Assembly (NCBI GenBank): GCA_022969175.1
Contig: JALJPB010000014.1
Location: 20,663-84,662, forward strand
Source: Colwellia sp.
Lineage (GTDB): Bacteria; Pseudomonadota; Gammaproteobacteria; Enterobacterales; Alteromonadaceae
Length of the DNA stretch: 64,000 nt
Direction of reading: 5' to 3'
Below the pieces are notes generated by a model. The model had not been told where the DNA came from, did no database searches, and saw only the letters and a program-made list of their open reading frames with translations. The translations under genes were made by a program, and so were the position numbers. Position 1 is the stretch's first letter. Every line of letters begins with the position of its first letter. This document shows positions 8,777 through 18,094 of this stretch, one piece after another.

Positions 8777-10342
8777 CTAGCTTTCTCTAATAATATAGTC
8801 AAATGCTGAAAGTGATGCTTTTGCTCCTTCCCCCATGGCAATGACAATTTGTTTATAAGGCACAGTAGTAACATCACCGGCGGCAAATATGCCTGGTTCT
8901 GTTGTTTGGCACTTTTCATCAATGATTATTTCACCATGCTGAGTTCTTTCCACTACGCCGTTTAAAAAATTACTGTTGGGTATTAGGCCTATCTGGACAA
9001 AAATACCGGATAAACTTTGCTGTTTTAATTCGCCGGTATCTCTATCTTCATAAGCAATAGCGACAACTTTACCATTTTCAGCAATCACTTCTTTAGTGGC
9101 CACATTTTTGATAATGGTGATTTTTTCATGGGCTTCGGCTTTATCAACTAATATCTTATCGGCTTTTAATTCAGTTAAAAATTCAAATACCGTGACATGA
9201 TTAACCATACCAGCTAAATCTAGCGCCGCTTCAATACCTGAATTACCACCACCAACAACAGCGACATCTTTACCTTTGAAAAAGGGTCCATCACAATGTG
9301 GGCAATACGCGACTCCCGAGCCAATGTTTTCTTTTTCGCCGGGAACGCCTAACTCACGCCATTTTGCCCCAGTTGCGATAATAACCGTTTTCGATTCAAT
9401 GATTTCACCACTGGAAAGATGCAGTTTTTTCGGCGAGTTATCATTAGGGTAACCCTTTTCTATTTTATCGACCCGTAAAAACTCTTTAATGGTAATGTCG
9501 TAATCGTTTAAGTGCGCCTGCATATTACTTGTTAGCTCTGCGCCGGTAGTTTTTGGTACTGAAATTAAGTTTTCAATACCAACGGTATCTTTAACTTGGC
9601 CGCCAATACGGTCGGCAATCAGTGTAACGTTTAAGCCTTTACGTGCAGCATAAATAGCAGAAGCTATACCTGCTGGGCCGGCGCCAATCACTGTAATATC
9701 TTGCAATGGTAATTGTTCAGTTGCATCGCCAGCAACAATATAGGGGAAGCGCTCGATAAGTTTATCAATGAGTTGTGCGGTATCTATTTTACCATTGGCA
9801 AATAACTCACCATTTAAGTAAACACTGGGCACACCTTGAATATTACGCTCATCAATTAGAGCTTGGAATAAGCCGCCATCAATCATTTCAGTGCTTATGT
9901 TTTCATTTAATAGCGCAAACTGATTTAACGATTGCACCACGTCAGGACAGTTATGACAGCTTAACGAAATGAATACTTCAAAGTGAAGTTCTTCTATTAT
10001 TTTTTGCACCATGTTAGTTAGCGTGCTATCGAGTTTAAGTTCAGTACCCGATGATTGCAAAATCGCTAAAATGAGTGAGTTAAATTCATGGCCACTAGGT
10101 ATGCCTGAAAAGTGAATACCATTATTCTTACCATCTACCGCTAAATAAAAGCTAATTGGGCTACGTAAATTGTCATCTCGTTCAATTAAAGTTAAGTTTT
10201 CAGACACTGAACATATCTGTTGTAAAAAATCTTTTAATTCAGCGCGTTTTTCATGGTCACCCGTCTGTAAAACAAGTGAAACCTTGTTGGTCATTTTTTC
10301 GGTGTAAGTTTTCAATGCATTTAAAATGTCGTTATTCAACAT
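8777..10342 (-). CDS. ahpF: Alkyl hydroperoxide reductase subunit F
   Basis: A 521-residue NADH-dependent flavoprotein disulphide reductase that reduces the AhpC peroxiredoxin. The N-terminal tandem thioredoxin-fold domain carries CHNC with cysteines at residues 129 and 132, the same numbering as E. coli AhpF. The C-terminal part is thioredoxin-reductase-like, with a Rossmann FAD motif (GAGPAG), the redox-active CPHC near 345, an NADH-binding GGGNSGIEAA and the terminal FAD motif FAAGDVT. It is full length. It lies downstream of ahpC, separated by about 125 bases that contain an attenuator-like hairpin. It is probably under OxyR control from the adjacent divergent gene. Confidence 0.97.
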   Translation of the reverse strand: MLNNDILNALKTYTEKMTNKVSLVLQTGDHEKRAELKDFLQQICSVSENLTLIERDDNLRSPISFYLAVDGKNNGIHFSGIPSGHEFNSLILAILQSSGTELKLDSTLTNMVQKIIEELHFEVFISLSCHNCPDVVQSLNQFALLNENISTEMIDGGLFQALIDERNIQGVPSVYLNGELFANGKIDTAQLIDKLIERFPYIVAGDATEQLPLQDITVIGAGPAGIASAIYAARKGLNVTLIADRIGGQVKDTVGIENLISVPKTTGAELTSNMQAHLNDYDITIKEFLRVDKIEKGYPNDNSPKKLHLSSGEIIESKTVIIATGAKWRELGVPGEKENIGSGVAYCPHCDGPFFKGKDVAVVGGGNSGIEAALDLAGMVNHVTVFEFLTELKADKILVDKAEAHEKITIIKNVATKEVIAENGKVVAIAYEDRDTGELKQQSLSGIFVQIGLIPNSNFLNGVVERTQHGEIIIDEKCQTTEPGIFAAGDVTTVPYKQIVIAMGEGAKASLSAFDYIIRES

Positions 10343-10405
10343 GGGATTACCTTATTGTTGTGATTACTTTAGGGTTAGCCTGATCAAGTAATCTGACTGA
10401 GTGAT

Positions 10406-10437
10406 TAAAAAGGCGGAGTGGGGGAGCCACTTCCGCC
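10406..10437 (-). terminator. Attenuator-like hairpin between ahpC and ahpF
   Basis: On the minus strand, a GC-rich stem GGCGGA-GTGG pairs with its complement (one bulged base, 5-base loop) and is followed by five or more U residues. It is a good Rho-independent terminator placed 30 bases after the ahpC stop. Partial readthrough would give more AhpC than AhpF, matching the known excess of peroxiredoxin over its reductase. Confidence 0.65.
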
Positions 10438-10467
10438 AATAGAAGTGTGTATTACTAAAGCCGATGC

Positions 10468-11031
10468 TTATATTTTACCAACTAAGTCTAAGCTTGGTGT
10501 TAGTGTTGCTTCACCTTGCTCCCAAGCGGCAGGACATACTTCACCATCGTTTTCGCGAACATATTGTGCTGCTTTAACGTTACGCACCATATCTTTAGCG
10601 CTTCGACCAATGCCACCGGCATGAATGTGAGCTACTTGAATGATACCGTCTGGGTCGACCAAGAAAGTACCACGGTGTGCCATGTGATCTTCTTCAATCA
10701 TTACATCAAAGCCGCGGGTAATGTTGCCGGTTTGGTCACCTAACATTGGATATTTAATTTTGCCAATAGCGTCTGATGAGTCGTGCCATGCTTTATGTGA
10801 GAAGTGGGTATCTGTTGATACTGCATAAACTTCAACACCTAGTTTTTGTAACTCTTCATATTGATTGGCCATGTCTTCTAATTCGGTTGGACAAACAAAA
10901 GTAAAGTCTGCTGGGTAGAATAAAAATATGCCCCATTTACCTTTGACACTTTCAGATGTTACTTCAACAAACTCGCCGTTATGGAATGCTTGTGCGTTAA
11001 ATTCTGGGATTGCTTTGCCTATTTGAGCCAT
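10468..11031 (-). CDS. ahpC: Peroxiredoxin AhpC
   Basis: A 187-residue typical 2-Cys peroxiredoxin that reduces hydrogen peroxide, organic peroxides and peroxynitrite in the cytoplasm. The peroxidatic Cys47 sits in [12 protein letters not shown] and the resolving Cys near 166 in VCPAAWEQG. The length and the GGIGRS motif match the AhpC1 subgroup, which is recycled by AhpF. It is first gene of the ahpC-ahpF unit, with oxyR divergent across a 315-base intergenic region. Codon use looks biased to common codons, as expected for an abundant protein. Confidence 0.97.
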   Translation of the reverse strand: MAQIGKAIPEFNAQAFHNGEFVEVTSESVKGKWGIFLFYPADFTFVCPTELEDMANQYEELQKLGVEVYAVSTDTHFSHKAWHDSSDAIGKIKYPMLGDQTGNITRGFDVMIEEDHMAHRGTFLVDPDGIIQVAHIHAGGIGRSAKDMVRNVKAAQYVRENDGEVCPAAWEQGEATLTPSLDLVGKI

Positions 11032-11346
11032 GAGTATTTCCTCGTTTGTTTAAAATAGAATTAAAATTAAATTCTTTGTTTTACTTGGTTTAAAAAGCTT
11101 GTTTGCTTTCGATGTGGCTATAGTAGATTGAAGTGCGTGATTAATAAATTTGATTAAATTGATTTTAATGTTCTAAAAAATAGAACTACAAAGGGGTAAT
11201 GGATAAACATAATTGGCGGAGCTAACTGATGCAGTTAATTGACTGAACTCAATATTAAAAACCGTTAGTTAATAGTTTCATGATGACTAATTAGATAATA
11301 CTGATTAAAATAGAATTTATGTTCACTTAAATTTATCGTTAGCAAG
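11032..11346. promoter_or_regulatory. Divergent ahpC-oxyR control region
   Basis: A 315-base AT-rich gap between the divergent ahpC and oxyR starts. It holds a perfect interrupted dyad, GTTCTA-5-TAGAAC, at 11170-11186, and several ATAG half-sites resembling pieces of the OxyR consensus. I find no complete four-element OxyR site by eye. By position it must carry the promoters of both genes, and OxyR binding here is expected from known biology. Confidence 0.5.
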
Positions 11347-12255
11347 ATGATCTCAATAAAACAACTGCACTACGCATTAGCGATTGAAAAAACCTTACAC
11401 TTTAAAAAAGCGGCAGAGGCGTGCAATGTCTCACAATCTGCTTTAAGTACAGCAATAAATGAACTTGAGAAGCAGTTAGGCGTTATTATATTTGAGCGTA
11501 ATAACAAACAAGTATTAGTGACAAATACTGGCCAGCAAATACTCGATAAGGCCAAAAAGGTAAAGTTAGAATTGGATGAGTTGCTACAGATCTCTCAAAT
11601 CAACAAACAGCCTTTTGCTAGCCCAATGACCATCGGTGTTATTCCAACCGTTGGCCCCTACCTTTTACCTAAAGTATTGCCTGAAGTCAGAAAGCAGTAT
11701 CCTAGTTTTAAGTTGAAAATTATTGAAGATCAATCTCATGTCTTAGTTGAAAAGGTGAGAGTTGGCGAGATTGATGCCGCTATTCTTGCTTTACCTTATC
11801 CAATAGCAGGCTTGATGAATTTCGACTTTTGGCAAGAAGATTTTTACTGGGTATGTCATAAAGATGAATGCCCAACCAAAGTTGAAGAAATTACCAGTGA
11901 AGAGCTCGCTATTGAAAAGTTGATGTTATTAAAAGATGGTCATTGTTTAAAGGAACATGCATTAGCCGCTTGCCAATTACAAAATAATAAACAAGAGTCG
12001 GATTTTGATTCAGCCAGTTTGCATACCTTAATTCAAATGGTTGCAGGAAAGCTAGGTACAACACTGGTACCACAAATGGCATTAGATCAATTGATATATA
12101 ATGAATCAGAACTTAGAGCTATTCATTTAAATGAACCTGGCCCCCATAGAACCCTTGCTTTAATCATCAGACCTAACTACGTAAGAACCAACGAGTTGAC
12201 AATACTAAAGGATATTTTTACCCAACAACTGACCAAAAAATGCCGTGTTAACTAA
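11347..12255 (+). CDS. oxyR: Peroxide-sensing LysR-type regulator OxyR
   Basis: A 302-residue LysR-family activator. The N-terminal winged helix-turn-helix (about 1-60) contains FKKAAEACNVSQSALSTAI. The C-terminal sensor domain has two cysteines nine residues apart (C200 and C209, GHCLKEHALAAC). They align with the E. coli redox pair C199/C208 that forms a disulphide on peroxide oxidation. It also has the HTLIQMVAGKLG segment conserved in OxyR proteins. It is divergent from ahpC-ahpF, its classical target. It starts at the first ATG, preceded by AGCAAG. Confidence 0.95.
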   Translation: MISIKQLHYALAIEKTLHFKKAAEACNVSQSALSTAINELEKQLGVIIFERNNKQVLVTNTGQQILDKAKKVKLELDELLQISQINKQPFASPMTIGVIPTVGPYLLPKVLPEVRKQYPSFKLKIIEDQSHVLVEKVRVGEIDAAILALPYPIAGLMNFDFWQEDFYWVCHKDECPTKVEEITSEELAIEKLMLLKDGHCLKEHALAACQLQNNKQESDFDSASLHTLIQMVAGKLGTTLVPQMALDQLIYNESELRAIHLNEPGPHRTLALIIRPNYVRTNELTILKDIFTQQLTKKCRVN

Positions 12256-12431
12256 TTAAAAGTAATTAAAGCTAATCAAAACCAATTCAAAAGATATAGA
12301 AAATATTCTATTACTGAACAGCTAGTTTAGTTTTATAGAACATCATTATTGATTTTTACGGTTTTACTGAATCTTTAGAATGTACAACAATAGCTGCATC
12401 TTAATTATTTCAACTAAACAAGGTGATCAAA

Positions 12432-12563
12432 ATGAAATCAATCTTCAATAAGTTAAAATCAATTTTTAACTTAAACCAAAACCAAAGCCAAAACACAGAA
12501 GAGCAAGTTAGCTGTAATTATTCAGATAACTATTATGGAGACCAATATTGTCAACCTAAGTAG
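12432..12563 (+). CDS. Putative 43-residue small protein
   Basis: A 43-codon frame starting MKSIFNKLKSIFNL, preceded by AAGGTG at good spacing, in the 405-base gap after oxyR. The N-terminus is a basic amphipathic helix. The middle is Gln/Asn-rich (NQNQSQN), and the end is acidic-aromatic with two cysteines (SDNYYGDQYC). The rest of the gap shows no other frame or recognised element. The ribosome site and amphipathic start favour a real small protein, but I know no family for it. It could be membrane-associated. Confidence 0.45.
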   Translation: MKSIFNKLKSIFNLNQNQSQNTEEQVSCNYSDNYYGDQYCQPK

Positions 12564-12660
12564 TAGTTTTTGTGGCAGTTTTTGTAGTTGTTATTTGCAT
12601 GTTACACTCAAGTCACATCATTCATTGTTTACCTAGGTTTATTGTCAAAATCGAGTAAAA

Positions 12661-13704
12661 ATGAAAAACAGCATCAAACTAATAATGAGAGTGGTTGCGG
12701 CGATTTCAGCAGTTACTTGTATCTATATTTTCGCACCCTGGCAGGCGGCGGTGTATTATTTTTATCCATTGCATTCGACCGTTCAGGAGCAGGTTGATGA
12801 TACTGTTAATCAAGGTTTAGATGGCATCATAGTGTATGTTCAACAGCAAGGACAAAAAGCAGAGTATTATGCCAGCGGTTGGCATAACAGAGATAAAAAA
12901 ATACCTGCACAGCCGAAGGCACTCTTCAAAATTGCTAGCATTGGAAAATTATATAATGCCTCAGCAGTAGCAAAACTTGTGGCGAGTGGCAGCCTGTCAC
13001 TGGATAAAACACTTGCTGACTATTTACCCTCATTGGTTGGGCGCATCGAGTATGCTGATCAAATTACCTTACGACTGATGGTGCAGCACCGAAGTGGCAT
13101 ACCAAATTACACAGATCATGATGACTTTTCTTGGTCAGAGCCCAACGGGGATGTCTTAGCAATGGTTTTAGATACTGCAGCAGACTTTAAACCAGGCAGT
13201 GATTACAATTATTCTAATACCAATTACCTGCTGCTTACTCGAATAATGGCTAAAGTCCTCGGCTACGATCATACCCAATATATTAAAGATGAAATATTAA
13301 CGCCCCTTGGCCTGAAGCGAACCTTTTTCTCGGTAAATGATATTGATTTAGAGCAGCTGATGAGTGGCTATTACCTAGGATATGACCAAGACTTTAAAGA
13401 GCTTAATCAAGGGTATATTGCGACCGCTGAAGATGTTGGGATTTTTCTCAGAGCCCTAAATGACGGTACATTGTTTACTGATGAAGAGCAGGAGATATAC
13501 TCGTCAATTTATCAGTATGAGCATACCGGCTGGGTATTAGGTTATTATAGTATAGCGCGCTATCACAAAGATATTGATACGGTTGTCATCCAATTTGTTA
13601 ATACCGTCGGTGGCAATACATTAACGCTCACTGACGTAATTTATAACCGAATTATGCAAATTATACGCAAGCGAGATGAAAAACGTGAGGTAGAAAGTAG
13701 TTAA
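12661..13704 (+). CDS. Serine hydrolase of the class C beta-lactamase/PBP family
   Basis: A 347-residue exported or membrane-anchored protein (hydrophobic segment about 8-35). The beta-lactamase-like fold shows the nucleophile motif SIGK (Ser93, Lys96) and the YSN motif (184-186, KPGSDYNYSNTNY). HTG near residue 297 stands in for KTG. The family includes D-alanyl peptidases, esterases and true AmpC enzymes. Nothing here points specifically to beta-lactam hydrolysis. It is followed at about 110 bases by an AraC-type regulator gene on the same strand. The ribosome site is weak (GAGTAAAA). It is one of four such hydrolases in the window. Confidence 0.88.
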   Translation: MKNSIKLIMRVVAAISAVTCIYIFAPWQAAVYYFYPLHSTVQEQVDDTVNQGLDGIIVYVQQQGQKAEYYASGWHNRDKKIPAQPKALFKIASIGKLYNASAVAKLVASGSLSLDKTLADYLPSLVGRIEYADQITLRLMVQHRSGIPNYTDHDDFSWSEPNGDVLAMVLDTAADFKPGSDYNYSNTNYLLLTRIMAKVLGYDHTQYIKDEILTPLGLKRTFFSVNDIDLEQLMSGYYLGYDQDFKELNQGYIATAEDVGIFLRALNDGTLFTDEEQEIYSSIYQYEHTGWVLGYYSIARYHKDIDTVVIQFVNTVGGNTLTLTDVIYNRIMQIIRKRDEKREVESS

Positions 13705-13812
13705 ATCCTGATGATAAAGATAGTAACAATTTAATTGAGTTATGTTCAGTGTTACCACTTTACTCGAAAATGCTGAACGGATAGAGTATTGGTTAGTTTT
13801 TTAATCAGGTGA

Positions 13813-14880
13813 ATGCAGTCGGTGCAGATAAACAGCGAAATTCTCTTTTTTCTTAGTGCTATTGGTGCATTTAACGGCTTACTTTTAGCTTTATATTTTT
13901 TTATAGCCAAACCTAGTTCACTTGCTAAGCGGTTCCTTGCGCTAATGTTATTAATGATTAGCATCAGAATTCTCAAATCTGTGTGGTTCTTTTTTCATCC
14001 TGAGGTCACTAAAACATTTCTTCAAGTTGGCTTGTCAGCTTGTTTTCTGATTGGTCCATTCTTGTATTTTTATTGCCTCAGTGCCACTAATAAAATGACT
14101 CAAGTAGTTATTCCTTGGCAAGCCCATCTCTCAGCATTATTACTGCTAACGATTGGCTTTAATGTTTTGTACCCCTATCAAGATTATCTCTGGCTTTGGC
14201 AAAACCGTGTCTACTCGATCGTTAATTATATTTGGTTATTTTATAGTGTCTTATCAGTGAAAGTTATTTGGCATAAATTCAGACAACTTTTTGATGACAA
14301 AGTAAAACGTTCAAATGATGATATTTTGTTGATTAGTGTTTTTAGTGGTAACGCAATTATTTGGTTTGCCTACTTTTCCTCTTCTTATACCTCTTACATT
14401 GTTGGTGCGATATCGTTTTCATTTGTTTTTTACTTAGTCTGTTTACTGTTGATCTTTCGCTGGCGAGAACAACAGGCACAACTAGGTAAAAAATACCAAC
14501 TGAAGAAAATTTCGCAGAGCCAAGTACAATCTTTGCAAGAAAACCTTGAACAATTAATGACTCAACAAGAGCTCTTTAGAGATGCAAATCTTACCCAACC
14601 TCAAGTCGCTAAAAAGCTCGAGGTTTCAGTGCCTTTGTTATCTCAGATGCTTAATGACAATCTTAATAAATCCTTTTCTGTTTACATTAACGAGCATCGA
14701 ATTTCTGCCGCTAAAGAACTACTGCGCTCTAATAAACCAATGAAAATGGATGACATTTCCGAGCAATGTGGCTTTAACTCTCAATCAACTTTCTATAGTG
14801 CGTTTAAGAAGGTCGAGAACTCTACACCGGCAAAATTTCGTCGCCAATTTTCCTCAAGTACTTCCGAAATTATAAATTAG
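13813..14880 (+). CDS. Membrane-bound AraC-family transcriptional regulator
   Basis: A 355-residue protein with about six or seven hydrophobic membrane helices in residues 1-220. A short linker leads to an AraC/XylS double helix-turn-helix at about 245-350, containing ISEQCGFNSQSTFYSAFKK and then TPAKFRRQF. This architecture suggests direct signal sensing in the membrane and DNA binding in the cytoplasm. The downstream NTF2/DJ-1 fusion gene, 80 bases away on the same strand, is a likely target or operon partner. The same architecture recurs in the gene at 60976-62118, which also neighbours a serine hydrolase. Confidence 0.88.
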   Translation: MQSVQINSEILFFLSAIGAFNGLLLALYFFIAKPSSLAKRFLALMLLMISIRILKSVWFFFHPEVTKTFLQVGLSACFLIGPFLYFYCLSATNKMTQVVIPWQAHLSALLLLTIGFNVLYPYQDYLWLWQNRVYSIVNYIWLFYSVLSVKVIWHKFRQLFDDKVKRSNDDILLISVFSGNAIIWFAYFSSSYTSYIVGAISFSFVFYLVCLLLIFRWREQQAQLGKKYQLKKISQSQVQSLQENLEQLMTQQELFRDANLTQPQVAKKLEVSVPLLSQMLNDNLNKSFSVYINEHRISAAKELLRSNKPMKMDDISEQCGFNSQSTFYSAFKKVENSTPAKFRRQFSSSTSEIIN

Positions 14881-14960
14881 GAGATCGAATTTATAATTCA
14901 CTGATGTGTTTTTATTACTAACGGTTTAAATTTTTCTTAATCAATTTATTGGAGAGAAAA

Positions 14961-16085
14961 ATGAAAACACTATCACTGACGATTAGCTTTATTCTGTTGC
15001 TTATTAGCAGCTCGTTCGCATTGGCTACAACGGCAAACGAACAAGTTGAAGAAGTACTAATGAATTACATTAATGGCACTTCTTATAGTCACACGGCACA
15101 AATTGAAAAAGCTTTTCATCCGCAAGCAAACTTATTATTAGAAAAGAAAGATACCCCATTTTGGCGAGTACCAATCAAGGAATACATCTCTTGGTTTTCT
15201 GATAAAAAGCCTGGAGAATTTACTGGTCGTATTGGCGAAATACTATCGATTGATGTTGATGGTAAAGTTGCCAGCGCGAAGGTAGAAATATTTTTTCCGA
15301 AAAGAAAAATTCGCTATGTAGATATGTTCCTATTAAAAAATATTTCGGGACAATGGCAAATTATAAGTAAAACTGCCGCTAGAACTGAAGCAATCAATCA
15401 CGGTAAACGCATTTTATTTATCGTTTCAAATGCCCATTTTCATGGCAAATCAAAAAAAGCCGCTGGAGTAAGCTTCTCAGAGATAATTAAAGCGCATCAA
15501 GCATTTAAACTTGCGGGTTATACCGTCGACTTTGTTAGTCCAAAAGGTGGCGTGATCCCATTGTCTTATATCAATACCTCTGATCCATTGCACAAAGAGT
15601 ATATTTATAACCCTGATTTTATGTATGCACTGGCTAATACCAAGTCACCGTCTGAAATAGACCCCTCAAAATATCGTGCTGTGTACTATGTTGGTGGTAG
15701 CAATGCCATGTATGGTGTGGCTGAAAATGACGCTATTCAGCATATTTCAATGACTATTTATGAAGAGCACAATGGCATTATTTCTTCAGTTTGCCATGGC
15801 ACCGCCGGTATTGTTAATTTAAAAACCAAGGATGGAAAGTATCTTGTTGAAGGTAAAAGAATTACCGGTTACCCAGAAGCGTATGAGAGAAAAGATGCCG
15901 ATTATTTCAAACAGTTTCCTTTCTTGATTCAAGCAACAATCGAACAACACAAGGGGAGTTTCCACTATGCGGCTCGTAATAATCCTCATGTTGAAGTAGA
16001 TGGTCGTATTATTACCGGTCAAAACCATTTATCTTCTAGCTTAGTTGCTAAACGTATTATTGAAGTATTAGCTAAGCAAAACTAA
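14961..16085 (+). CDS. Secreted NTF2-like plus DJ-1/PfpI fusion protein
   Basis: A 374-residue protein with a signal peptide (ends FALA). Residues about 27-145 form an NTF2/SnoaL-like domain of the lumazine-binding type (MNYINGTSYSH, WRVPIKEYISW). Residues about 150-374 form a DJ-1/PfpI domain of the Hsp31 type, with the nucleophile elbow SVCHGTAGI and an upstream Glu in FSEIIKAH. Known DJ-1 relatives act as glyoxalases, deglycases, chaperones or amidases. The activity here cannot be chosen. I use the ATG at 14961 because GGAGAG lies seven bases ahead; the frame extends to a TTG that overlaps that site. A strong hairpin follows. Confidence 0.85.
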   Translation: MKTLSLTISFILLLISSSFALATTANEQVEEVLMNYINGTSYSHTAQIEKAFHPQANLLLEKKDTPFWRVPIKEYISWFSDKKPGEFTGRIGEILSIDVDGKVASAKVEIFFPKRKIRYVDMFLLKNISGQWQIISKTAARTEAINHGKRILFIVSNAHFHGKSKKAAGVSFSEIIKAHQAFKLAGYTVDFVSPKGGVIPLSYINTSDPLHKEYIYNPDFMYALANTKSPSEIDPSKYRAVYYVGGSNAMYGVAENDAIQHISMTIYEEHNGIISSVCHGTAGIVNLKTKDGKYLVEGKRITGYPEAYERKDADYFKQFPFLIQATIEQHKGSFHYAARNNPHVEVDGRIITGQNHLSSSLVAKRIIEVLAKQN

Positions 16086-16107
16086 ATCACTGATAACGTT
16101 CACATCA

Positions 16108-16135
16108 CGTTTGCAGAGAATTATCTCTGCAAACG
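16108..16135. terminator. Hairpin between convergent genes
   Basis: Perfect 12-bp stem CGTTTGCAGAGA with its complement and a 4-base ATTA loop, 22 bases after the DJ-1 fusion gene and before the convergent phzF-like gene. There is no clear U-run on either side, so it may be an RNA end-stabilising hairpin or a Rho-assisted terminator. Confidence 0.6.
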
Positions 16136-16188
16136 AATGTGCATTAAACGCCACTACAGACAAAAACCATCTAATAAAAAAATATCAG

Positions 16189-17031
16189 CTAATCAGATAA
16201 TATTACTGCGGTACCAGAGACTTTTATGCCGCCAACTTTCTCAATAGAAAGATGTAACTTACTTGGTCTTCCCATTATCTCGCCTTGTAAAATAAGTATT
16301 TCCTTTGGCGCATCAATTATTTTCGTTTCTCGTAAATAACCGCCTAATGCAACTGCAGCAGCGCCTGTTGCTGAATCCTCGACTACACCACCAACCGGAA
16401 ATGGATTTCGTGAATGAATAATGTCATCGTTTTCACGCCAAATTAATTGTAGTGTGGTGAGATTATCCTCTAACATTATTTTTTTAAGTGCTTGGAAGTC
16501 GTAACTTAAGTTATCTAAAAGCTGTTTTGATTTTACTGCTAAGACTAAGTGCCAATTTCCGCCAAATGCACGTGCTGGCGGAATGTTCATATCTAAATCA
16601 TCCAAACTCCAGCCAAGTGTTGCAAGAGCACTTATAAGCAAGGTTTGTGATGGCAATTCAAATTTAGGCTCTACTGAGGTTAGTGCAGCCTGAATTTCGT
16701 TGTTATGCTCGCTGACTTCCACGGGAATTGTCCCTATTGCTGTTTCAAACTGATAGGTGCCGATACCTTCTTTTTTACCCAAAGCAACACCACTTGCTAT
16801 CGTAGCGTGCCCACAAAATGGTACTTCAGCTTCTGGACTGTAATAACGTACGGTTCTTTTTCTTCCGGAATTAGGCGCAATAAATGCGGTTTCTGAATAG
16901 CCAACTTCAGCTGCAATTCGTTGCATTTCACTCGGCTCTGGTAACGACTGACCCGTCCACACACCTGCTGGATTGCCACCTTGTGGGTTAGAGGTAAATG
17001 CAGCTAACCTTTCTAATGTATGCGAATTCAT
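16189..17031 (-). CDS. PhzF-family isomerase/epimerase-like protein
   Basis: A 280-residue PhzF-fold protein (two diaminopimelate-epimerase-like halves). Family signatures are AFTSNPQGGNPAGV at the N-terminus, the catalytic-Glu region GYSETAFI, VPFCGHATIASG, and the second-half repeat VVEDSATGAAAVALGGYL. Only PhzF in phenazine clusters has the known isomerase role, and no phenazine genes are here, so the substrate is unknown. The start at 17031 has AAAGGA at ideal spacing; upstream codons to a TTG at 17067 are unlikely to be translated. It is divergent from a LysR regulator, which probably controls it. Confidence 0.9.
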   Translation of the reverse strand: MNSHTLERLAAFTSNPQGGNPAGVWTGQSLPEPSEMQRIAAEVGYSETAFIAPNSGRKRTVRYYSPEAEVPFCGHATIASGVALGKKEGIGTYQFETAIGTIPVEVSEHNNEIQAALTSVEPKFELPSQTLLISALATLGWSLDDLDMNIPPARAFGGNWHLVLAVKSKQLLDNLSYDFQALKKIMLEDNLTTLQLIWRENDDIIHSRNPFPVGGVVEDSATGAAAVALGGYLRETKIIDAPKEILILQGEIMGRPSKLHLSIEKVGGIKVSGTAVILSD

Positions 17032-17159
17032 GAAATATTCCTTTGAGATTGTTGGATAGACGACCAATTTACCTTGTTCATTAAAGGCCGTAAATGAGTT
17101 AATGTTGGCATAGGATGTTTATTTATGCACATCAAGCCCTAACTAACACAGGTGTTTTT

Positions 17160-18032
17160 ATGAATTGGAATGACTTGAAGTACTTTCTAGCTTTGGCGAG
17201 AGAGGGGACTATAAGCAGTGCTGGAAGGCTATTAAATGTCAAACATACAACAGTGGCAAGGAGAATTGAAGCCCTTGAAAAAAGTTTAGGTACGCGATTA
17301 TTTGATAAAAGCAGAAGTGGATACGCTATGACACAAGCAGCAGAGAATCTATTTCAGCAAGTTGTCGCCATGGAGGAAAAGGTCCGTACCATAGATAGAC
17401 AAGCAGCCAATCAAGACTCTGCATTAGCCGGTCCATTGAAGTTAACCATAGCGTTTGAACTGGCTAATCGTCTTATCATTCCGAAGCTGGATGAATTTTG
17501 TCAGCGTTTTCCTGATATCAATATGCAGTTACTGATGACAAAAAGCCTAGTTGATTTGGCTGCTATGGAAGCAGACTTAGCAATTCGCATGACACCTAAT
17601 CCACCGGATTATCTGGTAGGGTCTGAAGTGATGAAATTGCATCATGGCATCTATGTTTCGCAAGAGCACTTAAAACACCGTGATAGCAAAACAAAAGTAA
17701 TATTGTTTCGATCGGAAAACAAGCTGCCGGATTGGGTTAAACAATTTACCGCCAATTCAGAAGTTTCACTTCGATTTGATGACGTTGGTTCGATGGCGGT
17801 TGCTGCGACCAATGGTTTTGGTATGGCTAAATTGCCTTGTTTTATCGGCGATACTCAAGCTGGATTAGTTCGCTTAGATTATCAAATGCCACCATCGGAT
17901 TGGGGGATTTGGGTTTTGAACCATGTTGAATTACGTACCACAGCGAGGGTTCGTGCCTGTAAAGAACATTTGATTTCGGTATTAGAAAATCAGCAGGATC
18001 TCATTGCCGGTAACTTATCTAACTATGCATGA
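17160..18032 (+). CDS. LysR-family transcriptional regulator
   Basis: A 290-residue LysR-type regulator. The winged helix-turn-helix is at the start (NWNDLKYFLALAREGTISSA, then TVARRIEALEKSLG) and a periplasmic-binding-protein-like effector domain follows (about 85-285). The ATG at 17160 is preceded by AGGTG; a frame-matched ATG at 17115 would add 15 unsupported residues. It is divergent from the phzF-like gene with a 128-base shared promoter region, the classical arrangement for local control. The effector is unknown. Confidence 0.92.
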   Translation: MNWNDLKYFLALAREGTISSAGRLLNVKHTTVARRIEALEKSLGTRLFDKSRSGYAMTQAAENLFQQVVAMEEKVRTIDRQAANQDSALAGPLKLTIAFELANRLIIPKLDEFCQRFPDINMQLLMTKSLVDLAAMEADLAIRMTPNPPDYLVGSEVMKLHHGIYVSQEHLKHRDSKTKVILFRSENKLPDWVKQFTANSEVSLRFDDVGSMAVAATNGFGMAKLPCFIGDTQAGLVRLDYQMPPSDWGIWVLNHVELRTTARVRACKEHLISVLENQQDLIAGNLSNYA

Positions 18033-18094
18033 GAAAAGACAGACGAGTTCATCATTGGGCAAATTTGTTATGTTTAATTTTCCCACACTATGTC

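Noticed and set aside
10156..10743. Plus-strand open frames across ahpF/ahpC
   Set aside because: They lie opposite confidently identified ahp genes and have no ribosome sites or domain features. They are shadows.
11032..11346. Complete OxyR binding site
   Set aside because: Several ATAG half-sites occur, but I could not align a full four-element ATAG/CTAT consensus, so only the region is annotated.
16189..17031. Phenazine biosynthesis
   Set aside because: The PhzF fold is widespread and no other phenazine genes are present.
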